Below are positions 25,288 to 33,660 of a DNA stretch of 64,000 nucleotides, in pieces. How positions within the stretch are numbered: the stretch's first letter is position 1; every line of letters begins with the position of its first letter. The notes beneath the pieces are model-generated. The model ran no database searches. It was not told the origin of the DNA and was given only the letters and a program-made list of their open reading frames with translations. A program made the translations under genes and the position numbers. The stretch is from Bacteroidales bacterium (GTDB lineage: Bacteria > Bacteroidota > Bacteroidia > Bacteroidales > P3). Where the stretch lies: assembly GCA_017449525.1 (NCBI GenBank), contig JAFTFL010000014.1, positions 55,086 to 119,085 of the forward strand, given 5' to 3'.

Positions 25288-27396
25288 ATGAAGCACAGAA
25301 CAAAATGGACCACGGTATTGGCAGCAGTTGCACTGACTGTGGCAAGTTGTGGTGAAAAGAAGCAGGCTGATGAGGCTGCCGTAATAGAGAAACAGCAGTT
25401 CACGGCAACGAATGGGCAATTTACGCCCGAAGCTATGTGGCAGTTGGGCAAGATGGGTGAATATGCAGTCTCGCCAGATGGCACCAGAATGGCGTATGCC
25501 GTTACCTACTACGACATGGAGGCCAACAAGGGTAACGCCGAGTTGTACTTGGTGGAAGGCTTGAAAGACGACAAGCAAACAACCCGCAGGTTGACGAAGA
25601 CGGCTGCAAGCGAATGGAATCCTGTGTGGCAAGATGACAACACATTGCTGTTCTGCCGAGGCAACAAGGTAGAGGCTATGGATGTGGCCAGCGGCAACAC
25701 GCGTGTGGTTGCTGAGCGTGAACGGGGCTTTGAAGGGTTTAAGCTCTCGGCTGACGGCAGCAAAATGCTTTTTGTGAGTACGCTTCCAGCAGTGCGTCCG
25801 CAGCCCATAGAGAAGTTGTATGCAGGACTTGACAAGACCACAGGTCGCATCAATGAGGACTTGATGTACCGCCACTGGGATAACTGGGTAGATGAGTATC
25901 CTCATCTGTTCCTCGCTACGATGGACAATGGACGGGTGGTTGAATCCTCGGTGCACGACTTGATTGATAGCCTACCGTTTGAATGTCCGATGCGGCCGTG
26001 GGGAGGTGTGGAGCAGTTCTGCTTCTCGCCCGACGGTGCGAAAGTGGCCTATACCTGTAGAAAGAAAGCAGGTAAGGATTATGCACTCAGCACCAATAGC
26101 GATATTTATCTGTATGACATAGAACAAGGCTCAACGGTTAACATCAGTGAAGGCATCATGGGTTACGACCAAAACCCAGTGTTTAGCCACGACGGCAAAA
26201 GGATTGCGTGGGAGAGCATGGAGCGCGACGGCTACGAAAGCGACAAGTTGCGCCTTATGGTGCTGGACTTCGAGAGTGGCAGTATGGTGGACTATACAGC
26301 CAACTTCGATTATGGTGTGAGTGGTATAAACTGGAGTAATGACGATAGTGAACTATATGCTGTGGTGATGTACCGTGGCACCAACGAGGTGTTCGCCTTC
26401 AATGTGGAGACTCAGGCGGTGCGACAAGTAACGGACGGTATGCACGACATTAACAGTATCCAGCTTTGTGATGACAAAATATATGCACAACAGGTTAGTA
26501 TGTCGTATCCTGCTGAAGTCTATCGCTATACCACCACCACAGGTCAAAACGAAGGTGTCAACATTACCAATATCAACACAGAGGAGTTGGCTCAACTTCG
26601 TATGGGACGCACCGAAGAGCGCTGGATAAAGACTGTCGATGGCAAAGAGATGCTGGTATGGCTCATCTACCCGTATGACTATGATAGCACACGCACCTAT
26701 CCCGCACTGCTGTTCTGCGAAGGTGGCCCTCAAAGCATGGTGAGCCAGTTCTGGAGTACGCGTTGGAATTTCCAGGTGATGAGTGGTGCGGGCTACTTTG
26801 TTATAGCTCCCAATCGTCGTGGTTGTCCAGGCTTTGGCACTGCGTGGTGCGAGGAAATTAGTGGCGACTATGGTGGGTTATGCATGAAGGACTACATGCA
26901 GAGTGTTGATGTGTTGGCACGCGAGGTGAAACAGATAGATGCAGAACGTATCGGTGCTTGTGGTGCTTCGTTCGGAGCTTTCAGTATCTACTGGCTTGCC
27001 GGACACAATGAGAACCACCGCTTCAAGGCATTCCTTGCTCACAACGGCATGTTTAACTTCGAACAACAATGTCTCGAGACCGAGGAATACTGGTTTACCA
27101 ACTGGGATTTAGGTGGCCCTTACTGGGAACATAATGCGAAGACGGCGCATTCGTACAAGCAGTCGCCTCATTTATTTGTTGACCGTTGGAACACGCCTCT
27201 TTGTGTTGTACACAGTGAGTTCGACTTCCGCATAGTGGCTTCGCAAGGCATGGCAGCTTACAACGCAGCTAAACTTCGCGGACTGGATGCGCGCTACTTG
27301 TACTTCCCCGACGAGACCCATTGGGTTCTGCGTCCACAGAACAGTTTGTTGTGGCATCGCAACTTCATCGACTGGTTCGATACGTACTTGAAGTAG
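25288..27396 (+). CDS. S9 family dipeptidyl-peptidase 5-like lipoprotein
   Basis: A 702-residue serine exopeptidase that would release dipeptides from oligopeptides in the periplasm, feeding amino-acid fermentation. The N-terminus is a lipoprotein signal (lipobox VASC). Residues about 45-420 form the beta-propeller, and the C-terminal alpha/beta hydrolase domain carries the triad Ser561 (GASFG), Asp646 (SEFDFRI) and His678 (DETHW). The overall order matches Porphyromonas DPP5. A 7-bp palindrome (25248-25263) in the leader may be an operator. A strong terminator follows. Confidence 0.88.
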   Translation: MKHRTKWTTVLAAVALTVASCGEKKQADEAAVIEKQQFTATNGQFTPEAMWQLGKMGEYAVSPDGTRMAYAVTYYDMEANKGNAELYLVEGLKDDKQTTRRLTKTAASEWNPVWQDDNTLLFCRGNKVEAMDVASGNTRVVAERERGFEGFKLSADGSKMLFVSTLPAVRPQPIEKLYAGLDKTTGRINEDLMYRHWDNWVDEYPHLFLATMDNGRVVESSVHDLIDSLPFECPMRPWGGVEQFCFSPDGAKVAYTCRKKAGKDYALSTNSDIYLYDIEQGSTVNISEGIMGYDQNPVFSHDGKRIAWESMERDGYESDKLRLMVLDFESGSMVDYTANFDYGVSGINWSNDDSELYAVVMYRGTNEVFAFNVETQAVRQVTDGMHDINSIQLCDDKIYAQQVSMSYPAEVYRYTTTTGQNEGVNITNINTEELAQLRMGRTEERWIKTVDGKEMLVWLIYPYDYDSTRTYPALLFCEGGPQSMVSQFWSTRWNFQVMSGAGYFVIAPNRRGCPGFGTAWCEEISGDYGGLCMKDYMQSVDVLAREVKQIDAERIGACGASFGAFSIYWLAGHNENHRFKAFLAHNGMFNFEQQCLETEEYWFTNWDLGGPYWEHNAKTAHSYKQSPHLFVDRWNTPLCVVHSEFDFRIVASQGMAAYNAAKLRGLDARYLYFPDETHWVLRPQNSLLWHRNFIDWFDTYLK

Positions 27397-27432
27397 TAGG
27401 GGAGAGCAGAATTATAGATAGAGAACGAAACT

Positions 27433-27483
27433 GAAGCGGAATGGGTAAGTGAGACTTATTCATTCCGCTTCGGCTTTATTTTG
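27433..27483 (+). terminator. Intrinsic terminator after the DPP5-like gene
   Basis: An 18-bp hairpin (27433-27450 with 27454-27471, two G-U pairs, 3-nt loop) followed by GGCTTTATTTT. Confidence 0.92.
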
Positions 27484-27550
27484 ACCCTCCGTTGAAATTT
27501 GGGAAAACTCAAGGGTAACGAAGGCGTGTTTTCTCAGAGATATAACTTGC

Positions 27551-28138
27551 TCAAGGAGCAGGAGCAAAACTATACACCAGCCCACCTACAATGCCTCCCA
27601 CGAGCAAAGCCCATAGCGGGTTCACTTGCTTGTGCCATACGAAATAGATGGTGCAGGCAAAAAGAAGTGTAGATGTGATGAACTGGAGGGATAGAGCAGG
27701 CGTGCCAAAGTTGTCGATCGTCAACAGCGAACAGGCTGCGGCAGCAATGATGCCTATAACAGTGAGTCGGAGTACGGCCATAACGGTTTTGATGGATTTG
27801 TGTTCCTGAGTGTGGGAGAGAACTGCAAATAGCAGTAGCATAAGCGAGAAGGGGATAATCAGTACGGAGAGTGAGGCAAGCAAGGCTCCACACACGGCCA
27901 GTGGAATGTTGTAACCTGCGCTGATGACGGCTGTGTAGCCCGTGTAGGTGGCGACATTGATACCGATGGGACCTGGTGTCATTTGGCTGAGTGCAACGAT
28001 ATCGGTGAATTCAGTGGTTGTCATCCAGCCGTGGCGGTCTACTACCTCGTTCTCAATGAGAGCCAGCATAGAATAGCCTCCGCCGAAGTTGACGGCACCT
28101 ATCTTGAGAAAGGTTAAGAATAGTTGCAGGAATATCAT
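27551..28138 (-). CDS. chrA: Chromate transporter, second half-protein
   Basis: 195 residues, about five to six membrane segments, of the CHR family. Family hallmarks are FLKIGAVNFGGGYSMLALIENEVV and the TPGPIGINVATYTGY segment. It overlaps its partner by 4 nt (ATGA at 28135-28138), so the pair forms the two-chain type of chromate/anion transporter. The real substrate in anaerobes is uncertain, and chromate efflux is only the family name. Confidence 0.85.
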   Translation of the reverse strand: MIFLQLFLTFLKIGAVNFGGGYSMLALIENEVVDRHGWMTTTEFTDIVALSQMTPGPIGINVATYTGYTAVISAGYNIPLAVCGALLASLSVLIIPFSLMLLLFAVLSHTQEHKSIKTVMAVLRLTVIGIIAAAACSLLTIDNFGTPALSLQFITSTLLFACTIYFVWHKQVNPLWALLVGGIVGGLVYSFAPAP

Positions 28139-28680
28139 GGGAGCTCACGTTTGTTGCGCTGGGCTCCCCATAGGAAACCGCCAGCAATGGCAGCTACAAC
28201 GATCCATACGGGTGAAATATGGCAGAGAACGATGAGTAGCAGGGTGGCGAGGGGTATCCAACAGTTGCACCACGTGAGATGAGCTGACCGCGCAAGGGTG
28301 AAGACTGGCACGACGATGAGTGCTACCACCACGGGACGTAGCCCCATGAAAATGTGCTCAACGATGGCGATGTGATTCAGTTGGTGTGCCACAGCGGCAA
28401 TCAACAGGATAAAGATGATGGGCGCTGCTGCGCAGCCCAAAAGGGCAACGATCGCCCCTCGGGTGCCTTTCAGTTTGTAACCTACTGCTGTTGCCATATT
28501 GGCGATGAAGATGCCTGGCATGGACTGTGCCACAACCATGTAGTTGGTGAATTCCTCTTCGGTTATCCATCCATGGTTGTGCACTAACTCGTATTTTAAA
28601 GCAGGAATCATGGCAAAACCGCCCCCGATGGTGGTGGCTCCAACCTTGAAGAATGTGCCGAACAGACTACAATATTTCAT
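28135..28680 (-). CDS. chrA: Chromate transporter, first half-protein
   Basis: 181 residues from the ATG at 28680 (MKYCSLFGTFFKVG); an extra upstream start would add seven residues. The CHR signature is FKVGATTIGGGFAMIPALKYELV and the AQSMPGIFIANMATAVGY stretch, homologous to the partner gene. The two halves are expected to insert in opposite orientations and act together in the inner membrane. Divergent from terC with a 107-nt gap. Confidence 0.85.
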   Translation of the reverse strand: MKYCSLFGTFFKVGATTIGGGFAMIPALKYELVHNHGWITEEEFTNYMVVAQSMPGIFIANMATAVGYKLKGTRGAIVALLGCAAAPIIFILLIAAVAHQLNHIAIVEHIFMGLRPVVVALIVVPVFTLARSAHLTWCNCWIPLATLLLIVLCHISPVWIVVAAIAGGFLWGAQRNKRELP

Positions 28681-28721
28681 TCTGACCAGCGTTACAAGCA
28701 AATCGTTCGGAGAACGGAGAG

Positions 28722-28742
28722 ATACACCTTATATTATATATA
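28722..28742 (+). promoter_or_regulatory. TACACCT/AT-run motif upstream of terC
   Basis: TACACCTTATATTATATATAC ends 45 nt before the terC ATG, and matches the glyS copy except for one missing base. Confidence 0.55.
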
Positions 28743-28787
28743 CGCACGTAGTGAACTGTTGGGTATAGGACTAAAATTTCTACTGTC

Positions 28788-29840
28788 ATGACATCGCGAC
28801 TCCTCTTTTTTACACTCTTTATAGTGTTTATCTTGGTGATGATGGCGTTGGATTTGGGTGTGTTTCATAAAAAAGACCATGTTATCGGCATCAAGGAGGC
28901 CTTGACTTGGACTGGTGTTTGGGTCGCCCTCAGTCTCGGCATGGCGTTGATAATTCGCTTGCATGCCGAATGGATTCACGGTATAGGTAGTTATGAACAG
29001 TTGTTCGCTTATGCGAGTGGTACAGATCTGTTGCCAGTTGTGCAAAGTGCACAGGATTACCAGGCAGCGTTGGAAATATACCGTAAGGAAATGGCGACGC
29101 AATACTTAGCTGGTTATTTCTTGGAAGAGAGTTTGTCCATTGACAATATATTTGTCATGATTATGATATTTGTAAGTTTTGGAATAGAGAAGCAGTATTA
29201 CCACAGAATCCTCTTTTGGGGTATACTGGGTGCTATCGTGATGCGCTTCGTCTTCATATTTGCGCTTGGTGCATTGGTGCAGAAGTTCTCTTGGATTTTG
29301 GCTATCTTTGGGGTGATTCTTATATATAGTGGTGTAAAGATGTTTGCCAAAAAGACAGATGAAAAGATTGACACGGCGAACCACCCAGTAGTGCGTTTTG
29401 CAAGCCGGCATCTGCGCGCTACTGATTATACAGATGGGAACAAGTTCTTTACTCGCAGGGATGGCCTACTGTGTATGACTCCCTTGTTTTTGGTCTTGTT
29501 AGTGATCGAGTTCAGTGATATCATCTTTGCTGTAGACTCGATACCTGCTGTTTTTTCGGTAACGACGGATACATTCATTGTCTACTTTTCCAATATTTTT
29601 GCAATTATGGGGTTGCGATCGCTCTTTTTTCTGCTGAGCGACATTACGGATAAGTTCTGGATGTTGAAGTATGGACTGGGGGCGTTGCTATGTTTTGTGG
29701 GGGTGAAGATGTTACTGCACGAATTCTTCCATGTGAGTATTAGTACGGGCATGTCGCTGTGCGCCATATTGGGCATACTGCTATTGTCAATTCTTTTGTC
29801 GTTGTTAATACCACAGAAAGGAAGAGCTACTTTGGCGTAA
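28788..29840 (+). CDS. TerC/Alx family membrane protein
   Basis: 350 residues and about nine membrane segments. TerC/Alx proteins export or balance manganese and other metals, in some bacteria to supply secreted metalloproteins. Conserved acidic membrane motifs are ESLSIDNIFVMIMIFVSFG and LVIEFSDIIFAVDSIPAVF, followed by SNIFAIMGLRSLFFLL. It precedes yajC, 66 nt on. The DNA from here to the efflux operon is visibly more AT-rich than the flanking housekeeping genes. Confidence 0.93.
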   Translation: MTSRLLFFTLFIVFILVMMALDLGVFHKKDHVIGIKEALTWTGVWVALSLGMALIIRLHAEWIHGIGSYEQLFAYASGTDLLPVVQSAQDYQAALEIYRKEMATQYLAGYFLEESLSIDNIFVMIMIFVSFGIEKQYYHRILFWGILGAIVMRFVFIFALGALVQKFSWILAIFGVILIYSGVKMFAKKTDEKIDTANHPVVRFASRHLRATDYTDGNKFFTRRDGLLCMTPLFLVLLVIEFSDIIFAVDSIPAVFSVTTDTFIVYFSNIFAIMGLRSLFFLLSDITDKFWMLKYGLGALLCFVGVKMLLHEFFHVSISTGMSLCAILGILLLSILLSLLIPQKGRATLA

Positions 29841-29906
29841 TTTAAGTGGTTTGGAAAGAGAATGGTATAAGTTGAATAGATTAAAGAGATAAATACGATA
29901 GAGATT

Positions 29907-30188
29907 ATGATGTTACTCGCTATTTCTAATGGTGCAAAGACTGGCATTATGGTTGTGGCAATGCTGGTTGTATTCTATTTCTTCTTGATTAGACCGCAAA
30001 GCCAGACCGCAAAGAAAGAACAGTCGTATCGTGATGGCTTGAAAGTTGGCGACGCGGTGATGACGACAGGTGGAATACACGGCGTTATTACTGGAGTAGA
30101 GAAAGGGTATGTCTACGTTCAGGTAGCTCAAGGCGTGAAGGTTCGTATGAGTAAAACTGCTATACAGCCGCAGGTGTCGAACAAATAA
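29907..30188 (+). CDS. yajC: Preprotein translocase subunit YajC
   Basis: 93 residues, with one N-terminal membrane helix (IMVVAMLVVFYFFLIRPQ) ending in the family signature FFLIRPQSQ. The soluble part has LKVGDAVMTTGGIHGVITGVEKGYVYV. It joins SecD/SecF at the Sec translocon. The secDF genes are not adjacent here. Confidence 0.95.
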   Translation: MMLLAISNGAKTGIMVVAMLVVFYFFLIRPQSQTAKKEQSYRDGLKVGDAVMTTGGIHGVITGVEKGYVYVQVAQGVKVRMSKTAIQPQVSNK

Positions 30189-30310
30189 GGGAATCTTTTC
30201 CCATATTATAAGATTGAGGTAGGTAGTCTTTGGATAAATACGCCCTTCTCAGTTAATCAATATTAACAGCAGAAACCAATAAAACGCTGTTCGTTTTTTG
30301 AGTTTCTTTG

Positions 30311-30318
30311 TATCTTTG
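30311..30318 (+). promoter_or_regulatory. TATCTTTG -7 box of the TetR/efflux operon
   Basis: A perfect TAnnTTTG, 34 nt before the first ATG of the regulator gene; a T-rich stretch lies in the -33 area. Confidence 0.65.
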
Positions 30319-30352
30319 CGTCCTCTTTTTGAGAGGTAAAAAGTCGGTTTAG

Positions 30353-31033
30353 ATGTATAATCGGCTTTACAATAATGAGATGGAAAAAGAAGATACAAAG
30401 CGGAAAATAATCGAAGAAGCACTTGCTTTATTCCAATGTTATGGTTGTCGAAGGGTAACGATGGATCAAGTGGCGCAGCAATTGCACATATCGAAGCGAA
30501 CTATTTATGAGTGCTTTGAGACCAAAGAAGCCCTGCTAAAGGCCTGTTTGGAGTATATTGGAGAGGAGCAAGGAAACAAGTTTTGCGCACTTTTTGATGA
30601 GCTACAAGATCCGCTCTATACTGGGATTATGATGTTTCAGTACAACTTGGTATTTGTGAGCAAATATCAGAATTTGCTGGACGATATTAGGACGTATTAT
30701 TCATCTGCGTTCGACTTCTATGTCTCACAAAAGAAGGATTTGATTATAAGCCGTATGCATAAAGGTTTGCAGCACGCCTACGACGATGGACGTCTGCGAC
30801 GGGATGTAAATGTAGATATTTGTGCAGAATTCTTGCTGAACCTCCCCCGAATGAGTGAAAGTGTGTACCCCAATGATAAAGACGCAATGCGATCCTTTGC
30901 TAACACGGTGGGCTATTATGTGATGAGAGGAGTGCTTACAGAGGAGTCGATGGAGCGATACGACTTGTTGTCGCAGAAAGGTAAGGTTGCAATACGAAAG
31001 ATGCTTGATGATAAAGGCAACGATAAGTATTGA
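30353..31033 (+). CDS. TetR/AcrR family transcriptional regulator
   Basis: 226 residues. The N-terminal helix-turn-helix is IIEEALALFQCYGCRRVTMDQVAQQLHISKRTIYECFETKE, typical of TetR repressors, and the ligand-binding domain is all-helical. An alternative start at 30380 (MEKEDTKRK) is equally plausible. It is the first gene of an efflux operon (24 nt to the tolC-like gene) and probably represses it in response to a toxic ligand. The ligand is unknown. Confidence 0.88.
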   Translation: MYNRLYNNEMEKEDTKRKIIEEALALFQCYGCRRVTMDQVAQQLHISKRTIYECFETKEALLKACLEYIGEEQGNKFCALFDELQDPLYTGIMMFQYNLVFVSKYQNLLDDIRTYYSSAFDFYVSQKKDLIISRMHKGLQHAYDDGRLRRDVNVDICAEFLLNLPRMSESVYPNDKDAMRSFANTVGYYVMRGVLTEESMERYDLLSQKGKVAIRKMLDDKGNDKY

Positions 31034-31057
31034 ACGATATAAGTCTAAGAATTAAAT

Positions 31058-32449
31058 ATGAATTACTACAATAAACTACTTTTACGAAAGAGAATGAGAA
31101 AAATTTCAAAGCGGAGGATCATTGGATGCGCGGCAGTGGTGATGATGCTACTGTATGGTAGCGTGATGTGTGCGCAGACGGACACGACGAAGCTGATGCG
31201 CCTATCGCTCAGTGAGGCACAACAGTATGCACTTGAGCATAATTACACATTAAAGAATGCATCGCTCGACGTGCAAAAAGCCGAGGCTGCACGTTGGGAA
31301 AGTATTTCAAGCATGTTGCCACAACTGACGGGGAGTTTCGACTACAGCAATATGCTGGGTTACGAGATGAATATGAATGGATTTTCCATTCCGATGAACC
31401 CTAACGGAACGTACGGACTTACCGCTGCGGTAGCTCTTACCGGTGCTCAAGTTGTAGGTGCCATGCTGAGCAAAGTATCGCTTGATATGGCTAACATCTC
31501 GCGAAGACAGAGTATTCAAACTATTTATTCAAATGTAAAAAATATATATGTCTCCATTTTGGCTATGGAAGAAACAGTGGGGTTGCTCGATTCAAGTTTG
31601 GCTAATGTGGAACGATTGGAGAAGACAACGCAGGATGCTGTGAGAGTGGGTGCAGCAGAGCAGATAGATGCGGATAAACTATCTGTACAGGTGGCGTCGC
31701 TTCGCAACAGTATTCTGTCTACACGTCGTGCTCTGCAGATGTTGTATAACTCTATGTTGTTGCAGTTAGGTGCAGGTGTTGATACCGAGCTAGAGTTAAC
31801 GACTCCAGTGTCTGAACTGCTCAATATTGAGAACTGTACTCAAATGCTCAGCCGTGGTTTCGATATCAATAATAACTTCAACTACCAAACGTTACAGCAA
31901 GGTGAGAAAGCAGCAAAACAGCAGGTAACGCTGGCTTGGATGAATTACACACCCACTGTGTCGGTGTACTACCAGTATAGCAAACGAACTTATTTTGGCA
32001 AGGAGGAGGGCTTTAATATGACACCTCCGCAGATGCTTGGTGCACAAGTGAGTCTACCACTGTGGAAGAGTGGCTCGCGAATAGCATCGGTGAAGCAAGC
32101 CAAGGTATCTTATCAGGAAACGCTCAACAGCAAGCAGCAAGCTGAAGATGGTCTTCGCATCCAGTATCAGCAGTTGAGTTATGACTTGATTTCTGCGTTG
32201 GAGAGTTACCAGGTGCAATCCAAGAATCTTGATGTCTCCAAACGGGTTTTTGATAACTTGACGGAGAAGTATAAGTATGGTCGGGCAACAAGTTTGGAAA
32301 TTACCAATGCCAGTACCGATATCATCACGGCGCAGAGTAACTATATTGAGGCTGTAATGAATGTGATTTCAAGCCAAATTGCATTAGAAAATCTTCTGAG
32401 CGAAGAACAGTATGACAATGTAGTGTTGCCAGGAGAGAAAGAGAAATAA
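31058..32449 (+). CDS. TolC-like outer-membrane efflux channel
   Basis: 463 residues with a signal peptide. The upstream ATG at 31058 or the ATG at 31094 (MRKISKRRIIGCAAVVMMLL) could start it; cleavage is likely after MCAQ. The mature protein has the two-repeat outer-membrane efflux pattern: LSLSEAQQYALEHNYTLKNA, long coiled-coil helices, and a second repeat with the GAQVSLPLWKSGSR stretch and the YKYGRATSLEITNASTD turn. It forms the outer exit duct for the RND pump encoded two genes downstream. Confidence 0.9.
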   Translation: MNYYNKLLLRKRMRKISKRRIIGCAAVVMMLLYGSVMCAQTDTTKLMRLSLSEAQQYALEHNYTLKNASLDVQKAEAARWESISSMLPQLTGSFDYSNMLGYEMNMNGFSIPMNPNGTYGLTAAVALTGAQVVGAMLSKVSLDMANISRRQSIQTIYSNVKNIYVSILAMEETVGLLDSSLANVERLEKTTQDAVRVGAAEQIDADKLSVQVASLRNSILSTRRALQMLYNSMLLQLGAGVDTELELTTPVSELLNIENCTQMLSRGFDINNNFNYQTLQQGEKAAKQQVTLAWMNYTPTVSVYYQYSKRTYFGKEEGFNMTPPQMLGAQVSLPLWKSGSRIASVKQAKVSYQETLNSKQQAEDGLRIQYQQLSYDLISALESYQVQSKNLDVSKRVFDNLTEKYKYGRATSLEITNASTDIITAQSNYIEAVMNVISSQIALENLLSEEQYDNVVLPGEKEK

Positions 32450-32524
32450 ACCTTGCTGTTTTGTAGAACAGAGAAGAAATATACTATATAATGCATACGA
32501 TAATAAAATAAGCACAAACTTAAT

Positions 32525-33568
32525 ATGAACTACAAAGTCAAATTTATTTCTGTTGCACTACTTTCGATGTGCGTGGCTGCGTGTGGGGGAAAGAAGAGTG
32601 AGGAGACAGGTGTTACTGCTGGAAAACAAGAACAAACCGCTGCTGCCATTGTAAAGGTGCAGAAGTTGGAGAAACAGCGTATTGCAAAGGAGGTAGAACT
32701 ATCCACTACGTTGCAAGGCTACGAGACTCTCAATGTGTCGCCATCACTTACGGGGCACATAGAACATATATATGTTGAGGTGGGTTCTCGTGTCAACGCT
32801 GGACAGACGCTTGTCCGAATGGATCAGACGCAACTCAATACTTCGAAGATTAATTTGAATAGCACGAAGGTGGAACTTGACCGCGTGCAGGCCTTGTACG
32901 AGAGTGGCAGTATCTCTCAGCAAACGTATGACCAGACGAAAGCTGGCTACGACCAGTTGGCAGAGAATGTGAAGTTTCTTGAACAAAACACGTTCGTGAA
33001 AGCTCCGTTTAGCGGCGTAATCAGTGCCAAGAACTTCGAAGATGGTGAAATGTATACGGGTGCCCCCATTCTCACGCTGACACAAATCAGCAAATTGAAG
33101 GCACTCATCAATATTCCAGAGAGCTATTTCCCTCTTGTCAAACAAGGCATGAAGGTCAATGTGTTCTCGGAGATTTATCCAGAAGAGGCTTTCCCTGCAA
33201 CGATAGAAATAGTTTACCCCACCGTGGATGTAGCCAGTCATACGTTTCAAGCTAAGCTCAATATTCCGAATGCATCGCAGAAAATTCGTCCAGGCATGTA
33301 CGTGAAGACCAAATTGTCGCTTGGGGAAATTGATGCCTTGGTTGTACCGTATCAGAGTGTGTTGAAATTGACGGGTAGCAATGAACGCTATGTTTTTGTC
33401 AATAATGACGGTGTAGCACGTAGGGTTACCGTGCTGATGGGGCAGCGTTTTGACGATCAAATTGAAATAACACCCATCCAAGCTGGCGATTTGCAGGAGG
33501 GTGATGAGTTAGTCGTTGTAGGGCAGGCTAAACTGATTGATGGCAGCCTGTTGACGATAAGCGAATAG
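32525..33568 (+). CDS. RND efflux periplasmic adaptor (membrane fusion lipoprotein)
   Basis: 347 residues. Lipoprotein signal with lipobox VAAC. The lipoyl/barrel-sandwich domain (LSPSLTGHIEHIYVEVGSRV-like region, then FVKAPFSGVISAKNFEDG) flanks a coiled-coil hairpin (QTQLNTSKINLNSTKVELDR and onward), then beta-barrel and membrane-proximal domains. It bridges the RND pump and the TolC-like channel. Part of the same operon. Confidence 0.92.
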   Translation: MNYKVKFISVALLSMCVAACGGKKSEETGVTAGKQEQTAAAIVKVQKLEKQRIAKEVELSTTLQGYETLNVSPSLTGHIEHIYVEVGSRVNAGQTLVRMDQTQLNTSKINLNSTKVELDRVQALYESGSISQQTYDQTKAGYDQLAENVKFLEQNTFVKAPFSGVISAKNFEDGEMYTGAPILTLTQISKLKALINIPESYFPLVKQGMKVNVFSEIYPEEAFPATIEIVYPTVDVASHTFQAKLNIPNASQKIRPGMYVKTKLSLGEIDALVVPYQSVLKLTGSNERYVFVNNDGVARRVTVLMGQRFDDQIEITPIQAGDLQEGDELVVVGQAKLIDGSLLTISE

Positions 33569-33660
33569 TTGTTTACGTAGATGTGGATGCGCTGTAAGGA
33601 ATAATGTGTGAACTGAGGCGCATTCGAAACACATCTCTACAAATACAATCAAGATAAGGT

